Source: an uncultured Acetatifactor sp. (GTDB taxonomy: Bacteria; Bacillota; Clostridia; Lachnospirales; Lachnospiraceae). Taken from it: a stretch of DNA of 64,000 nucleotides. The stretch is from contig CAJUSI010000010.1 in assembly GCA_910589035.1 (NCBI GenBank), positions 7,346 to 71,345 of the forward strand, in the 5' to 3' direction. Under the pieces are notes generated by a model, which made no database searches, was not told where the DNA came from, and worked only from the letters and a program-made list of their open reading frames with translations. Shown here piece after piece: positions 34,127 to 42,460 of the stretch. The position numbers were made by a program, and so were the translations under genes. How positions within the stretch are numbered: position 1 is the first letter of the stretch; every line of letters begins with the position of its first letter.

Positions 34127-34981
34127 TCAGTAAGCGTCGATATGAATCGACTTGGCGGAAAGGATTCCGTATTTGATAATGGAATTGGCAAAGCTGACGA
34201 ATTTTTCCGCCTTGTCACTGACATAGAACTGGTAGCGGTTGCCGCCGAGTGCGGGAGGCTCTTCGCACAGCAGATCGTACCCGGCAAGCAATTCCTTCAG
34301 CTCCCTTGCGGTTTCGTAGGCGGGATTGACCAGGGTGACTCCTTCGCCCATGATCTTTCTTAAGGTGGAGCGGATCAGGGGGTAATGGGTACATCCCAGA
34401 ATCAGGGTGTCAATGTCAATATCAATAAGCTCTGTCAGATATCTCCGGGCGATTTCATCCGTTACGGGATCCTCCAACAGTCCTTCCTCCACCAAGGGCA
34501 CGAACAGGGGACAGGCCTTTTGGTAAATGGTTACATTTTTCTTTAATTCCTGTATGTATTTGGGATAGATCCGGCTGCCCACGGTGGCCTCCGTGGCAAT
34601 CAGGCCGATCCGGCCGTTTTTCGTCACCTCCGCAGCCACTCTGGCTCCCGGCTTTACCACACCGATCATGGGAATATCAGATTCTTTCTCCAGAACATCC
34701 AGGGCATAAGCGCTGGCGGTGTTGCAGGCCACTACAATGGTCTTCACCTGGAAGGTATTTAAGAAGCGGACAATCTGCCCGGAAAAACGGGTGACGGTTT
34801 CCCTGGATTTACTTCCGTAGGGAACGCGGGCAGTGTCCCCGAAATAAATAATTCTTTCATTGGGGATCTGGCGCATGATTTCTCTCACTACAGTAAGACC
34901 GCCCACACCGGAGTCAAATACTCCGATGGGGGCATCCTTATTTAACAGCTCCCGTTTTATGTCTGGTTTATTTTCTGCCAT
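34127..34981 (-). CDS. murI: Glutamate racemase
   Basis: MurI makes D-glutamate for peptidoglycan. The 284-residue protein has the PIGVFDSGVGGLTVVREI start, the first catalytic Cys in VVACNTASAYALD and the second in LILGCTHYPLI. The start ATG 34981 overlaps the stop of the preceding small gene by 14 bp, which suggests coupling. Confidence 0.95.
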   Translation of the reverse strand: MAENKPDIKRELLNKDAPIGVFDSGVGGLTVVREIMRQIPNERIIYFGDTARVPYGSKSRETVTRFSGQIVRFLNTFQVKTIVVACNTASAYALDVLEKESDIPMIGVVKPGARVAAEVTKNGRIGLIATEATVGSRIYPKYIQELKKNVTIYQKACPLFVPLVEEGLLEDPVTDEIARRYLTELIDIDIDTLILGCTHYPLIRSTLRKIMGEGVTLVNPAYETARELKELLAGYDLLCEEPPALGGNRYQFYVSDKAEKFVSFANSIIKYGILSAKSIHIDAY

Positions 34982-35246
34982 GAAGGGCCTCCCAAAACAA
35001 GCCGATATTTGTGAACAGCCTGCTGCGCAGAGTGATGCTGTCTGGTTCCGCATTCAGCAATTCCCGGTACAGCTCGCTGTCAAAGCTCCATTCCAGGGGA
35101 AGATCACTGATCTCCCCATCCTCATTTTCTTCGGTTATCCTTACAGTGTCCGGCGTCAAGGTAAGCTCGGGATAGAGCAGGCCCCACCAGCCCAGCGCGG
35201 CACACAGACTGAATACAATGCGAATTCCGATCCATTTTCTTTTCAT
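34968..35246 (-). CDS. Small single-pass membrane protein, unknown
   Basis: The 92-residue protein begins MKRKWIGIRIVFSLCAALGW, a single N-terminal membrane anchor or signal. A short acidic extracytoplasmic part follows (ITEENEDGEISDLPLEWSFD, SELYRELLNAEPDSITLRSR). GAAAGGGGTT precedes ATG 35246. It overlaps murI and is probably co-translated with it. I do not recognise the family. Confidence 0.65.
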   Translation of the reverse strand: MKRKWIGIRIVFSLCAALGWWGLLYPELTLTPDTVRITEENEDGEISDLPLEWSFDSELYRELLNAEPDSITLRSRLFTNIGLFWEALHGRK

Positions 35247-35333
35247 GCAATAACCCCTTTCTTTCTCAGGATTATTGCCGGAAATTACCATTTTATTCCT
35301 TTGAAAATAATTTTTTCGCAGATATCTCCGGAT

Positions 35334-36020
35334 TCACTTTCTCAGGGCAGCCTTCTCCCTGTCAAGGCGTATCTGGCGGATAATGGCATTCTTCTGGTTA
35401 TCGATATGGGTTCTGGCCGCGGCTGCAGCCGTATCCTTGTCCTTGCGCACAATGCTTTGATAAATAATTCTATGCTCTTTGATCAGTGTTTCATGCTGAC
35501 TGCTGTCTTTAATATATTCAAAACGATAACGATACATCTGTTCGGACAGATTATTTACCAACTGGATCAACCGAAGATTTCCGGTGGCCTGCACAATAAT
35601 GTCATGGAGAGCCACATCCGCCTGGGCAATTTTCTTCGTATCCCCGGTGTCCACGCAGAGTTCGAAATGATCGCAGGCCTGCTTCAGCCCGGCGAGATCC
35701 CCGCCGCTGATCCGGTCGCAGGCAAGCTCCGCGCAGAGGGCGTCCACAGCCCTGCGGACTTCGAGCACATCGCTCATGCTTTTTTCCGTGATCCGGGCTA
35801 CCTCGGCCCCGCGCCTGGGAATCGTGGTCACAAGCCCTTCCAGCTCCAGCCTGTGAATGGCTTCCCTCACAGGTGTGCGGCTTACTCCCAGTTTATCTGC
35901 CAGATGTATCTCCATGAGCCTCTCGCCGGGCTTTAATTCTCCCGTGAGAATTGCCTGGCGCAGTGTATAGAAGACTACATCCCGAAGAGGTAAATCCGTC
36001 TGAAAAGAATTATTCTGCAT
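35334..36020 (-). CDS. GntR-family regulator with FCD effector domain
   Basis: The 228-residue protein has a winged helix (LREAI-type; VVFYTLRQAILTGELKPGER, LGVSRTPVREAIHRLELEGL, VTTIPRRGAEV) and a C-terminal FCD domain with its Asp/His metal site region (VRRAVDALCAELACDRI, DVALHDIIVQATGN, LIKEHRIIYQSIVRKD). Ligands of this class are often organic or sugar acids. Target genes are not evident. Start ATG 36020 has GGGG upstream. It lies inside the ispE-murI block on the same strand. Confidence 0.88.
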   Translation of the reverse strand: MQNNSFQTDLPLRDVVFYTLRQAILTGELKPGERLMEIHLADKLGVSRTPVREAIHRLELEGLVTTIPRRGAEVARITEKSMSDVLEVRRAVDALCAELACDRISGGDLAGLKQACDHFELCVDTGDTKKIAQADVALHDIIVQATGNLRLIQLVNNLSEQMYRYRFEYIKDSSQHETLIKEHRIIYQSIVRKDKDTAAAAARTHIDNQKNAIIRQIRLDREKAALRK

Positions 36021-36098
36021 ATTATACCCCTGCCCGATCCGGCGGGCACCTGTTACAACTTCTCCCCATGTCCCTGTCATAGCCTGTAAGGCGCGGCT

Positions 36099-36284
36099 CC
36101 TGACCCGCATAAGCCGGAACCAAAGTTATGCCAAAATACGCAGTATTTCGTTATTAAGTGCCTGACCCGGACAAGCCGGAACCTGAATTTTGCCGCTTTG
36201 CGCAGAAGGCTGCTCTTAAGCAACTGCCCGGACAAAGCCGGAACCAAAGTTATGCCAGAATGCGCAGCATTTCGCTGTCAGGCA
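36099..36284. repeat. 62-bp repeat, three tandem units (family D)
   Basis: Units start near 36099, 36161 and 36223 with CTGACCCG-ACAAGCCGGAAC, then AAAGTTATGCC and a small hairpin. In unit 1 the hairpin is AATAC-GCA-GTATT, in unit 3 AATGC-GCA-GCATT, a compensatory change that supports real base pairing. Other copies are at 56244-56305 (+), 32257-32318 (inverted) and 45330-45352 (inverted, partial). Confidence 0.8.
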
Positions 36285-36285
36285 T

Positions 36286-37152
36286 CTAAGCGGATGCAGG
36301 AACCGCGCCAGTCAGAAATACCTGATTTTCCCCCGTGTCCTTCATGGCCGCATAAGCAGCCCCGGCTTTATTTCCGTCCCTGAAAATACCGAATACGGCA
36401 GGTCCGCTGCCGCTCATGAGGCAATTGTCCGCGCCCAGCCCGCGCATTTGTTCTTTGATGGAATTAATAACAGGATACGTGGAAACGGTAACCCTCTCCA
36501 GTACATTTTCCATGCGTTCCAGAATCCCGTCCAGATCCTGCGCCCTGATGGCGGAGACCATCCCGTCAATATCGGGATGGCGGATGTCCTCCACTGCATC
36601 CAGATGCTCATAGACATATTTTGTGGACACGCCCACAGGGGGCTTTGCAATGAGAATATGGCAGTCCGGCATCGGAGGGAGGGCAGTGAGCTTTTCGCCG
36701 ATGCCCTCGGCCAGGGCAATTCCTCCCATAATACAGAAAGGCACATCCGCGCCTATGGAGACGGCCTGTTCCATCAGACGGGGCAGGGGCACGTTCAGCC
36801 CGAACAGCCTGCTGATCCCCTTCATGGCAGCGGCAGCATCCGTACTTCCTCCGGCCATGCCTGCGGCAATGGGAATCTTTTTCCCGATATGGATTCGGAT
36901 GCCGGAACGGATACCGTATTCTTCCGTCATCAGCTTTGCCGCCTTATAGACCAGGTTGCTCTTATCCGTGGGAAGAAGCGGGCAATCCGTGGTGACCGTG
37001 ATCCCTTCCTGCGCTTTTTCCAGGGTTAAGACATCATATATACCCACGCTGGCCAGAATCATCTTTACCTGATGATAGCCGTCCGGCAGGCGGCCTGTCA
37101 CATCCAGGCCCAGGTTGACTTTGGCATATGCCTTTACTTGATATTCGTTCAT
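36286..37152 (-). CDS. ispE: 4-diphosphocytidyl-2-C-methyl-D-erythritol kinase
   Basis: IspE phosphorylates CDP-methylerythritol in the MEP route to isoprenoids. The 288-residue GHMP kinase has AYAKVNLGLDVTGRLPDGYH, the ATP loop PIAAGMAGGSTDAAAAMKG, and the late LMSGSGPAVFGIF motif. Length and motifs are typical. It heads the leftward block with the GntR, small membrane, murI and DUF1934 genes, with a family D repeat array just after its stop codon. Confidence 0.95.
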   Translation of the reverse strand: MNEYQVKAYAKVNLGLDVTGRLPDGYHQVKMILASVGIYDVLTLEKAQEGITVTTDCPLLPTDKSNLVYKAAKLMTEEYGIRSGIRIHIGKKIPIAAGMAGGSTDAAAAMKGISRLFGLNVPLPRLMEQAVSIGADVPFCIMGGIALAEGIGEKLTALPPMPDCHILIAKPPVGVSTKYVYEHLDAVEDIRHPDIDGMVSAIRAQDLDGILERMENVLERVTVSTYPVINSIKEQMRGLGADNCLMSGSGPAVFGIFRDGNKAGAAYAAMKDTGENQVFLTGAVPASA

Positions 37153-37252
37153 TTCCGCCTCCCGACTCTTCGCTGTAATACTGCAGGCCGAAGCAATCCG
37201 CAGGATTGTCAGGTCAGAGTACCGTCCTTCTCGTCTGCTTCATCGGCGCGGC

Positions 37253-37732
37253 TTATTTCAGCGGCTTTGCGCCGGCCTTTTCCTGTGCCTTCTCCAGGGC
37301 GCGTCTGAACCGCCCCTTCTTCCTGGCGGGAAGGGCTTCCGTCTGCTTGCCGTGCAGGCCCTTTACGCTGAGGACATATATGCCGCTGACGGAGGCCTTC
37401 ACCTCTTTCTTCACCGGTACGGAGTCAAAGATCTTGTCATCGCAGATCAGGGAAACGATCTGGGGCCCCACCTTGGCTTTGATGATGGGCAGCTTGGAAC
37501 TGCGCATAAGCTTTGGCGTCTGATCCAGGACGATCTGGGGCAGACCGGCATCCTTGAGCTTCATCCTTTTTTTGTCGATCACCAGCATGGAGACCGTCTG
37601 CTTGTTGGCCTCCAGCATGGCCTGCTGTTCATTCTGCTTCTTCTGCGCTCTTTTCCCCAGGAAATAAAGGGTTACTATCAGCGCAATCAGTACTACTAAT
37701 ACTACAATCAATACAATCATCCATGGCCTCAT
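37253..37732 (-). CDS. Membrane-anchored conserved hypothetical protein
   Basis: The 159-residue protein has one N-terminal membrane helix (IVLIVVLVVLIALIVTLYFL), a basic juxtamembrane stretch, and a soluble domain with MLVIDKKRMKLKDAGLPQIV, IKAKVGPQIVSLICDDKIFD and SVSGIYVLSVKGLHGKQTEA. A basic tail follows. Function is unknown; the strong Lys/Arg content could fit membrane or RNA contact. It is 100 bp upstream of ispE on the same strand. Confidence 0.75.
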   Translation of the reverse strand: MRPWMIVLIVVLVVLIALIVTLYFLGKRAQKKQNEQQAMLEANKQTVSMLVIDKKRMKLKDAGLPQIVLDQTPKLMRSSKLPIIKAKVGPQIVSLICDDKIFDSVPVKKEVKASVSGIYVLSVKGLHGKQTEALPARKKGRFRRALEKAQEKAGAKPLK

Positions 37733-37897
37733 AGACTGTGAGCCTCCTTACGGTATCATTCTGATACTTTATTTTAGCACAGGTATCCATGGATAAGCAA
37801 CAAAAATATGGTATAAAAAGCTTTCCTTAAGCGAATGAATGTGGTATATATAATAAATAGAAATATCCGGGTTAGAATAGAAGAGTCAGAAATCTAA

Positions 37898-37925
37898 TGT
37901 TTGCCCGCTGGAACGGGCAGGGAGG
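37898..37925 (+). promoter_or_regulatory. Hairpin abutting the asnS ribosome binding site
   Basis: GCCCGCTGGAACGGGC forms a GC stem directly followed by AGGGAGGTATAAG, then the start codon, the same arrangement as before pyrD. A TATATATAAT promoter-like box lies about 50 bp further upstream. Confidence 0.45.
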
Positions 37926-37932
37926 TATAAGA

Positions 37933-39324
37933 ATGCAATTGACAGACATCAAGGAACTTTATCGAAATCGGGAACGGTTTATCGGCCGGGAAGTGACGGT
38001 TGGGGGCTGGGTGAGAAGCAACAGAGATTCAAAGAACTTCGGCTTCCTGATCATCAATGACGGTACTTTTTTTGAGTCTCTTCAGGTAGTGTACGGGGAC
38101 AGTCTGCCCAATTTTGAGGAGCTGTGCAGGACGAACGTGGGTGCCGCACTGATTGTGAGGGGCACCATTGTGGAGACTCCGGCGGCAAAGCAGCCCTTTG
38201 AAATGCAGGCGGCGGAAGCAGTGGTGGAGGGGGCGTCCGCGGCGGATTATCCGCTGCAGAAGAAGCGTCATACTTTTGAGTACCTTCGCACCATTTCCCA
38301 TCTGCGTCCCAGGACCAATACCTTTCAGGCAGTGTTCCGGGTCCGTTCCCTGATTGCCTATGCCATTCACAGCTTCTTTATGGAAAGGGGCTTCGTCTAT
38401 GTGCACACACCGCTGATCACGGGAAGCGACTGCGAGGGCGCGGGGGAGATGTTCCAGGTAACCACCATGGATTTGAACGATATCCCCAGAACCGCGGAGG
38501 GCAGGGTTGATTTCTCCCGGGATTTCTTCGGGAAGCCCACCAATCTTACGGTCAGCGGCCAGCTCAACGGCGAGACGTTTGCACTTGCGTTCAAAAACAT
38601 ATACACCTTCGGCCCCACCTTCCGGGCGGAGAATTCCAATACCACCAGGCATGCGGCGGAATTCTGGATGATCGAGCCGGAGATGGCCTTTGCGGATCTG
38701 AAGGACGATATGATTCTGGCGGAGTCCATGCTGAAGCATATTATCCGGTATGTGCTGGAAAATGCGCCGGAGGAGATGGCGTTTTTCAACCAGTTTGTGG
38801 ATAAGGGACTGCTGGAGCGCCTTCAGCATGTGGCAGATTCGGATTTCGCCCATGTGACTTACACGGAGGCGGTTGAAATCCTGGAGAAGCACAATGATGC
38901 CTTTGACTATAAAGTGTCCTGGGGCTGCGATCTGCAGACGGAGCATGAGAGATACCTGACGGAGGAGGTGTTCAAACGGCCGGTGTTCGTGACGGATTAT
39001 CCCAGGGAAATCAAGGCATTTTATATGAAGCTGAACGGGGACGGCAGGACCGTTGCCGCCATGGACTGCCTGGTGCCCGGCATCGGGGAGATCATCGGAG
39101 GCAGCCAGAGAGAGGATAAGCTGGAGATTCTGGAGAGCAGAATGGAAGAGCTTGGCCTGAACAAGGAGGACTACGGCTTCTATCTGGATCTGCGCAGGTT
39201 CGGTTCCGTAAGGCATGCCGGTTTCGGCCTGGGATTTGAGCGGTGCGTGATGTACCTTACCGGAATGGGGAATATCCGCGATGTGGTGCCCTTTCCCAGA
39301 ACGGTGAAGAACTGTGATTTATAA
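37933..39324 (+). CDS. asnS: Asparaginyl-tRNA synthetase
   Basis: AsnS charges tRNA-Asn. The 463-residue class II synthetase has an OB-fold anticodon domain (REVTVGGWVRSNRDSKNFGF), motif 1 region (FQAVFRVRSLIAYAIHSFF), motif 2 (FRAENSNTTRHAAEFWMIEP) and motif 3 (GFGLGFERCVMYLTGMGNIR). ATG 37933 is preceded by GGGAGG. It is monocistronic. Confidence 0.96.
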   Translation: MQLTDIKELYRNRERFIGREVTVGGWVRSNRDSKNFGFLIINDGTFFESLQVVYGDSLPNFEELCRTNVGAALIVRGTIVETPAAKQPFEMQAAEAVVEGASAADYPLQKKRHTFEYLRTISHLRPRTNTFQAVFRVRSLIAYAIHSFFMERGFVYVHTPLITGSDCEGAGEMFQVTTMDLNDIPRTAEGRVDFSRDFFGKPTNLTVSGQLNGETFALAFKNIYTFGPTFRAENSNTTRHAAEFWMIEPEMAFADLKDDMILAESMLKHIIRYVLENAPEEMAFFNQFVDKGLLERLQHVADSDFAHVTYTEAVEILEKHNDAFDYKVSWGCDLQTEHERYLTEEVFKRPVFVTDYPREIKAFYMKLNGDGRTVAAMDCLVPGIGEIIGGSQREDKLEILESRMEELGLNKEDYGFYLDLRRFGSVRHAGFGLGFERCVMYLTGMGNIRDVVPFPRTVKNCDL

Positions 39325-39334
39325 GTTCGGTTTA

Positions 39335-39366
39335 CAGGATCAATTTATGGGTTCCTGTGATTTTTC
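39335..39366 (+). terminator. Possible asnS terminator
   Basis: ACAGGA and TCCTGT form a short stem with a large loop, followed by GATTTTTC. The stem is only 6 bp, so this is a weak call. Confidence 0.35.
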
Positions 39367-39431
39367 TGACTTTACAATTTCTTAATTTTTTTTAGGATGA
39401 AAAACACTCGGAAGTGTGGTATGCTGTCATT

Positions 39432-40730
39432 ATGAGAAGAAAACACAGACATTGGATGAATTTCATATTGACAGGAGCTGTGGCGGCATCCTTTGCGTGC
39501 TCCGGCATATGGCAGGCTCTTGCGGCGGAGGCTGCCGATGCTTCCCAGCTGGAGGAGCAGATAAACGAGCATGAGAATGAGCTGGAGAATCTTACCAGCC
39601 AGATTGTGGATCTGGAGAGCGAGCAGGATATTCTGCGGGAGCAGATAGATGACCTGAACGCCGAGATCACCAATACAATGGCCTGTATCGCTCTGCTGGA
39701 GGAGGAGATCCGGGCGAAGGAGACTCAGATCGCCGGCAAGGAGAGTGAAATAGCTGCCAAGAAGATTCAGATTGACCAGACCCAGGCCGAGTATGACGCG
39801 GCGGTTGCCCGGGAGGAGCAGCAGCGTCAGAATATGATTATATGCGCCCGGCTGATCTATGAGAGGGGCGAGAGCTCCTATCTGGATGTATTGCTGGAGG
39901 GAAAAGGCTTCGGAGATCTCCTGAACCAGATGGAAAGGGTGGAACGGGTATGCGAATATGAGAACTCCGTGCTGCTTGAGTATGTGGCCGTGAAGGATCA
40001 GGTGCATGATCTGTGGGACAGGCTGGAGGAAGAGAAGAAAGTACTGGAGGAGGATCGGCAGGGCCTGGAGACGGAGCGGGATTCCCTGGAGGCGGACGAA
40101 GAGGAGCTTAAGACCCAGAAGGCCGATCTGGATATCATGATTGCCAGGAAAAAGCAGGAATCTGCCAACTATGAGGCGGAGCTGGCGCGTGCAAGAAAGG
40201 ATGCGGCTGCGGCAAAAAAGGCCCTTCAGGCGGACCGGGAGAGATTGCGGCAGCTTCAGGCGGCGCAGAATGCGGCGGGAAACGGCGGCAGCACGCCGGG
40301 CAATACCAATGCAGCCAATTCCACCTACACTCCGACCAATTATACGTCCACCATTGACAATGCCGCAGGCAGCGATCTGGGGAAAAAGGTGGCGAAATTT
40401 GCCTGCCAGTACATCGGGAATCCCTATGTGTACGGGGGAACCAGCCTGACCAACGGGACGGATTGTTCCGGTTTTACATACAGGGTGTACAGTGAATTCG
40501 GATACCAGCTGTCCAGAACCTCCACACAGCAGCGCAGCAACGGTACGGGAGTGAGCTACAGCGAGGCACAGCCCGGAGATCTGATCTGCTATGAGGGACA
40601 TGTGGGTCTGTATATCGGGGGCGGGCTGATCGTACATGCCAGCAGCAGCGAGCCCTATCCCGTAGGCGGGATTAAGGTCAGTCAGGCTCAGTACCGTCCC
40701 ATACTGGCAGTTCGCAGAATCATCAATTAA
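39432..40730 (+). CDS. Secreted NlpC/P60 peptidoglycan hydrolase with coiled coil
   Basis: The 432-residue protein has a signal peptide (about residues 1-33, ending LAAEA), a long Glu-rich coiled coil (residues about 35-260, QLEEQINEHENELENLTSQI), a Gly/Asn/Thr linker, and a C-terminal NlpC/P60 domain. The catalytic Cys is in GTDCSGFTYRVY and the His in GHVGLYIGGG, with HASSS after it. It probably cleaves stem peptides during growth or division, as in CwlO/PcsB-like hydrolases. The ribosome binding site before ATG 39432 is weak. Confidence 0.9.
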   Translation: MRRKHRHWMNFILTGAVAASFACSGIWQALAAEAADASQLEEQINEHENELENLTSQIVDLESEQDILREQIDDLNAEITNTMACIALLEEEIRAKETQIAGKESEIAAKKIQIDQTQAEYDAAVAREEQQRQNMIICARLIYERGESSYLDVLLEGKGFGDLLNQMERVERVCEYENSVLLEYVAVKDQVHDLWDRLEEEKKVLEEDRQGLETERDSLEADEEELKTQKADLDIMIARKKQESANYEAELARARKDAAAAKKALQADRERLRQLQAAQNAAGNGGSTPGNTNAANSTYTPTNYTSTIDNAAGSDLGKKVAKFACQYIGNPYVYGGTSLTNGTDCSGFTYRVYSEFGYQLSRTSTQQRSNGTGVSYSEAQPGDLICYEGHVGLYIGGGLIVHASSSEPYPVGGIKVSQAQYRPILAVRRIIN

Positions 40731-41076
40731 TGAAATCAGGGAAAGCCCACAAAGAGGGAGGTGTATTTATCGCCCGGGATGTGGGCATTCTTTGCGTGTG
40801 GACATGAGACGCGGAAGCGGGATATGCGTGCGGGTATGGGACGCGGAATGCGGAGCGGATGCACGGAAGCGGTATGTGTATGCGGAAGCGGATCAGGGAC
40901 ATTGGACTTGGAAGCGGGATATGCGTGCGGGCATGAGACGCGGAATGCGGAGCGGATGCACGGACATGGGACTTGGATGCTGGAATCTGTATATGGATAT
41001 AAAACGAAATGCGGGAATCGGCGCATGGACGTGAAACGGTAAAGCCGGAATATATAAGAAATGAGGTTTGATAGCA
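40731..41076. repeat. 346-bp spacer with a degenerate direct repeat
   Basis: The segment GGAAGCGGGATATGCGTGCG occurs at about 40813 and 40909, followed each time by GGACGCGGAATGCGGAGC or GAGACGCGGAATGCGGAG and then GGATGCACGGA. The repeat is about 55 bp with 96 bp between starts. A GCCCACA..TGTGGGC pair (40746-40785) may form a long-loop hairpin after the NlpC gene. Open frames in both directions here are repeat artefacts. Confidence 0.7.
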
Positions 41077-42435
41077 GTGAAGATAATTATTGCCGGAAAC
41101 GGTAAGGTGGGAGCGGCTCTGACAAGGCAGCTGTCCTCTGAGGGGGATGATCTGACATTAATCGATTCCAATCTTGAGGTGCTTGAGTCCAGCGAGGAGC
41201 GGTATGACATCATGGTGGTGCAGGGAAACTGCGCCTCCATGAAGGTGCTGCAGCAGGCGGGAGTGGAGGATGCGGATCTTCTGATCGCAATGACGGGGGC
41301 GGATGAGACCAATCTGCTCTGCTGTATGACGGCACATGGCCTGAATAAAAAGCTTCATACCATTGCGAGAGTATGCAATCCGGAATATACGGATCAGATT
41401 TATGCCATGAGAGAGATGTTCGGCCTGTCCATGGCGGTAAATCCCGAGAGACAGGCTGCCGTGGAAATAGAGCGTTTGCTGAAGTACCCCGGCTTCTTAA
41501 AGAGGGATACCTTTACCAAAGGAAGGGTGGAAATTGTGGAGCTGCGGATAGATTCCCGCAGCAAGCTCTGCAATGTGGCTCTGAATGATATGTACGGCAT
41601 TGTCAAATGTAAGATCCTGGTCTGTGCCGTTTTGAGGGAAGGAAAGGCGGTGGCTCCGGACGGAAATTTCGTGCTTCGGGAGGGTGATCGGATTTTCGTA
41701 ACAGCATTTACTAATATTTTGACGACTCTGCTGAAGAATCTGGGAATTATTACCCACAGAACCAAGAGGGTCATCATCTGCGGGGGCGGCCGTATCAGTT
41801 ATTATCTGGCCAAGCAGCTGGAAAGCAGCGGGATCGGGATACAGATCATTGAGAAGGATTCCGGCCGTTGCAGACAGCTGGCAACGATTCTGCCTGCAGC
41901 CAACATTATACAGGGGGATGCCAGCAGCCAGTTCCTGCTGGAAGGAGAGGGTATTTCCGGCTGTGATGCGCTTGTGACCATGACCGGGCTGGACGAACAG
42001 AATATGATCATATCCCTCTATGGCATGAATTGCGGTATTCCCCAGGTTATCACCAAGCTGGGGCATATAGAAAATATGAATATTCTGGGCAGCCTTTCCC
42101 TGGACAGTGTGGTCAGTCCCAAGGAGCTGTGCTGCAACACCATTGTACAATATGTGCGGGCCATGAAGAACCAGACCGGCGCCGCTCTGACGGTGCATAC
42201 CATTGCGGACGGTCAGGCGGAGGCCATGGAATTTCTGGTGGACGGCAAGACAAAAAACTGCGGGCTTCCCCTTAAGGAGCTGAAGCTGAAAAGGGGAGTA
42301 CTTGTGGTATGCATCGCCAGGGGGTCCAGGATGGAGATTCCAAACGGCGATTCCTGTTTCCGGGAGGGCGATATCGTGTATATTGTGACCAGCAAGGGAA
42401 AAGGGATTTATCAGCTGAATGATATATTTGAATAA
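41077..42435 (+). CDS. trkA: Trk potassium uptake regulator TrkA
   Basis: TrkA is the cytoplasmic NAD(H)-binding gating subunit of the Trk/Ktr potassium channel. The 452-residue protein has two RCK_N/RCK_C pairs: KIIIAGNGKVGAALTRQLSS at the start, and a second nucleotide fold KRVIICGGGRISYYLAKQLE at about residue 228. GTG 41077 is selected because TGAGGT lies upstream; TTG 41068 is the earlier option. trkH follows after 25 bp. Confidence 0.94.
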   Translation: MKIIIAGNGKVGAALTRQLSSEGDDLTLIDSNLEVLESSEERYDIMVVQGNCASMKVLQQAGVEDADLLIAMTGADETNLLCCMTAHGLNKKLHTIARVCNPEYTDQIYAMREMFGLSMAVNPERQAAVEIERLLKYPGFLKRDTFTKGRVEIVELRIDSRSKLCNVALNDMYGIVKCKILVCAVLREGKAVAPDGNFVLREGDRIFVTAFTNILTTLLKNLGIITHRTKRVIICGGGRISYYLAKQLESSGIGIQIIEKDSGRCRQLATILPAANIIQGDASSQFLLEGEGISGCDALVTMTGLDEQNMIISLYGMNCGIPQVITKLGHIENMNILGSLSLDSVVSPKELCCNTIVQYVRAMKNQTGAALTVHTIADGQAEAMEFLVDGKTKNCGLPLKELKLKRGVLVVCIARGSRMEIPNGDSCFREGDIVYIVTSKGKGIYQLNDIFE

Positions 42436-42460
42436 AAACAGACATTGGTAGAGGCGGAAT

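Noticed and set aside
37733..37932. T-box riboswitch before asnS
   Set aside because: No T-box consensus or terminator/antiterminator pair is visible; only a short hairpin abutting the ribosome binding site.
40761..41042. Two overlapping small genes in the trkA leader
   Set aside because: Both frames translate the degenerate repeat; no ribosome binding site and no plausible protein.
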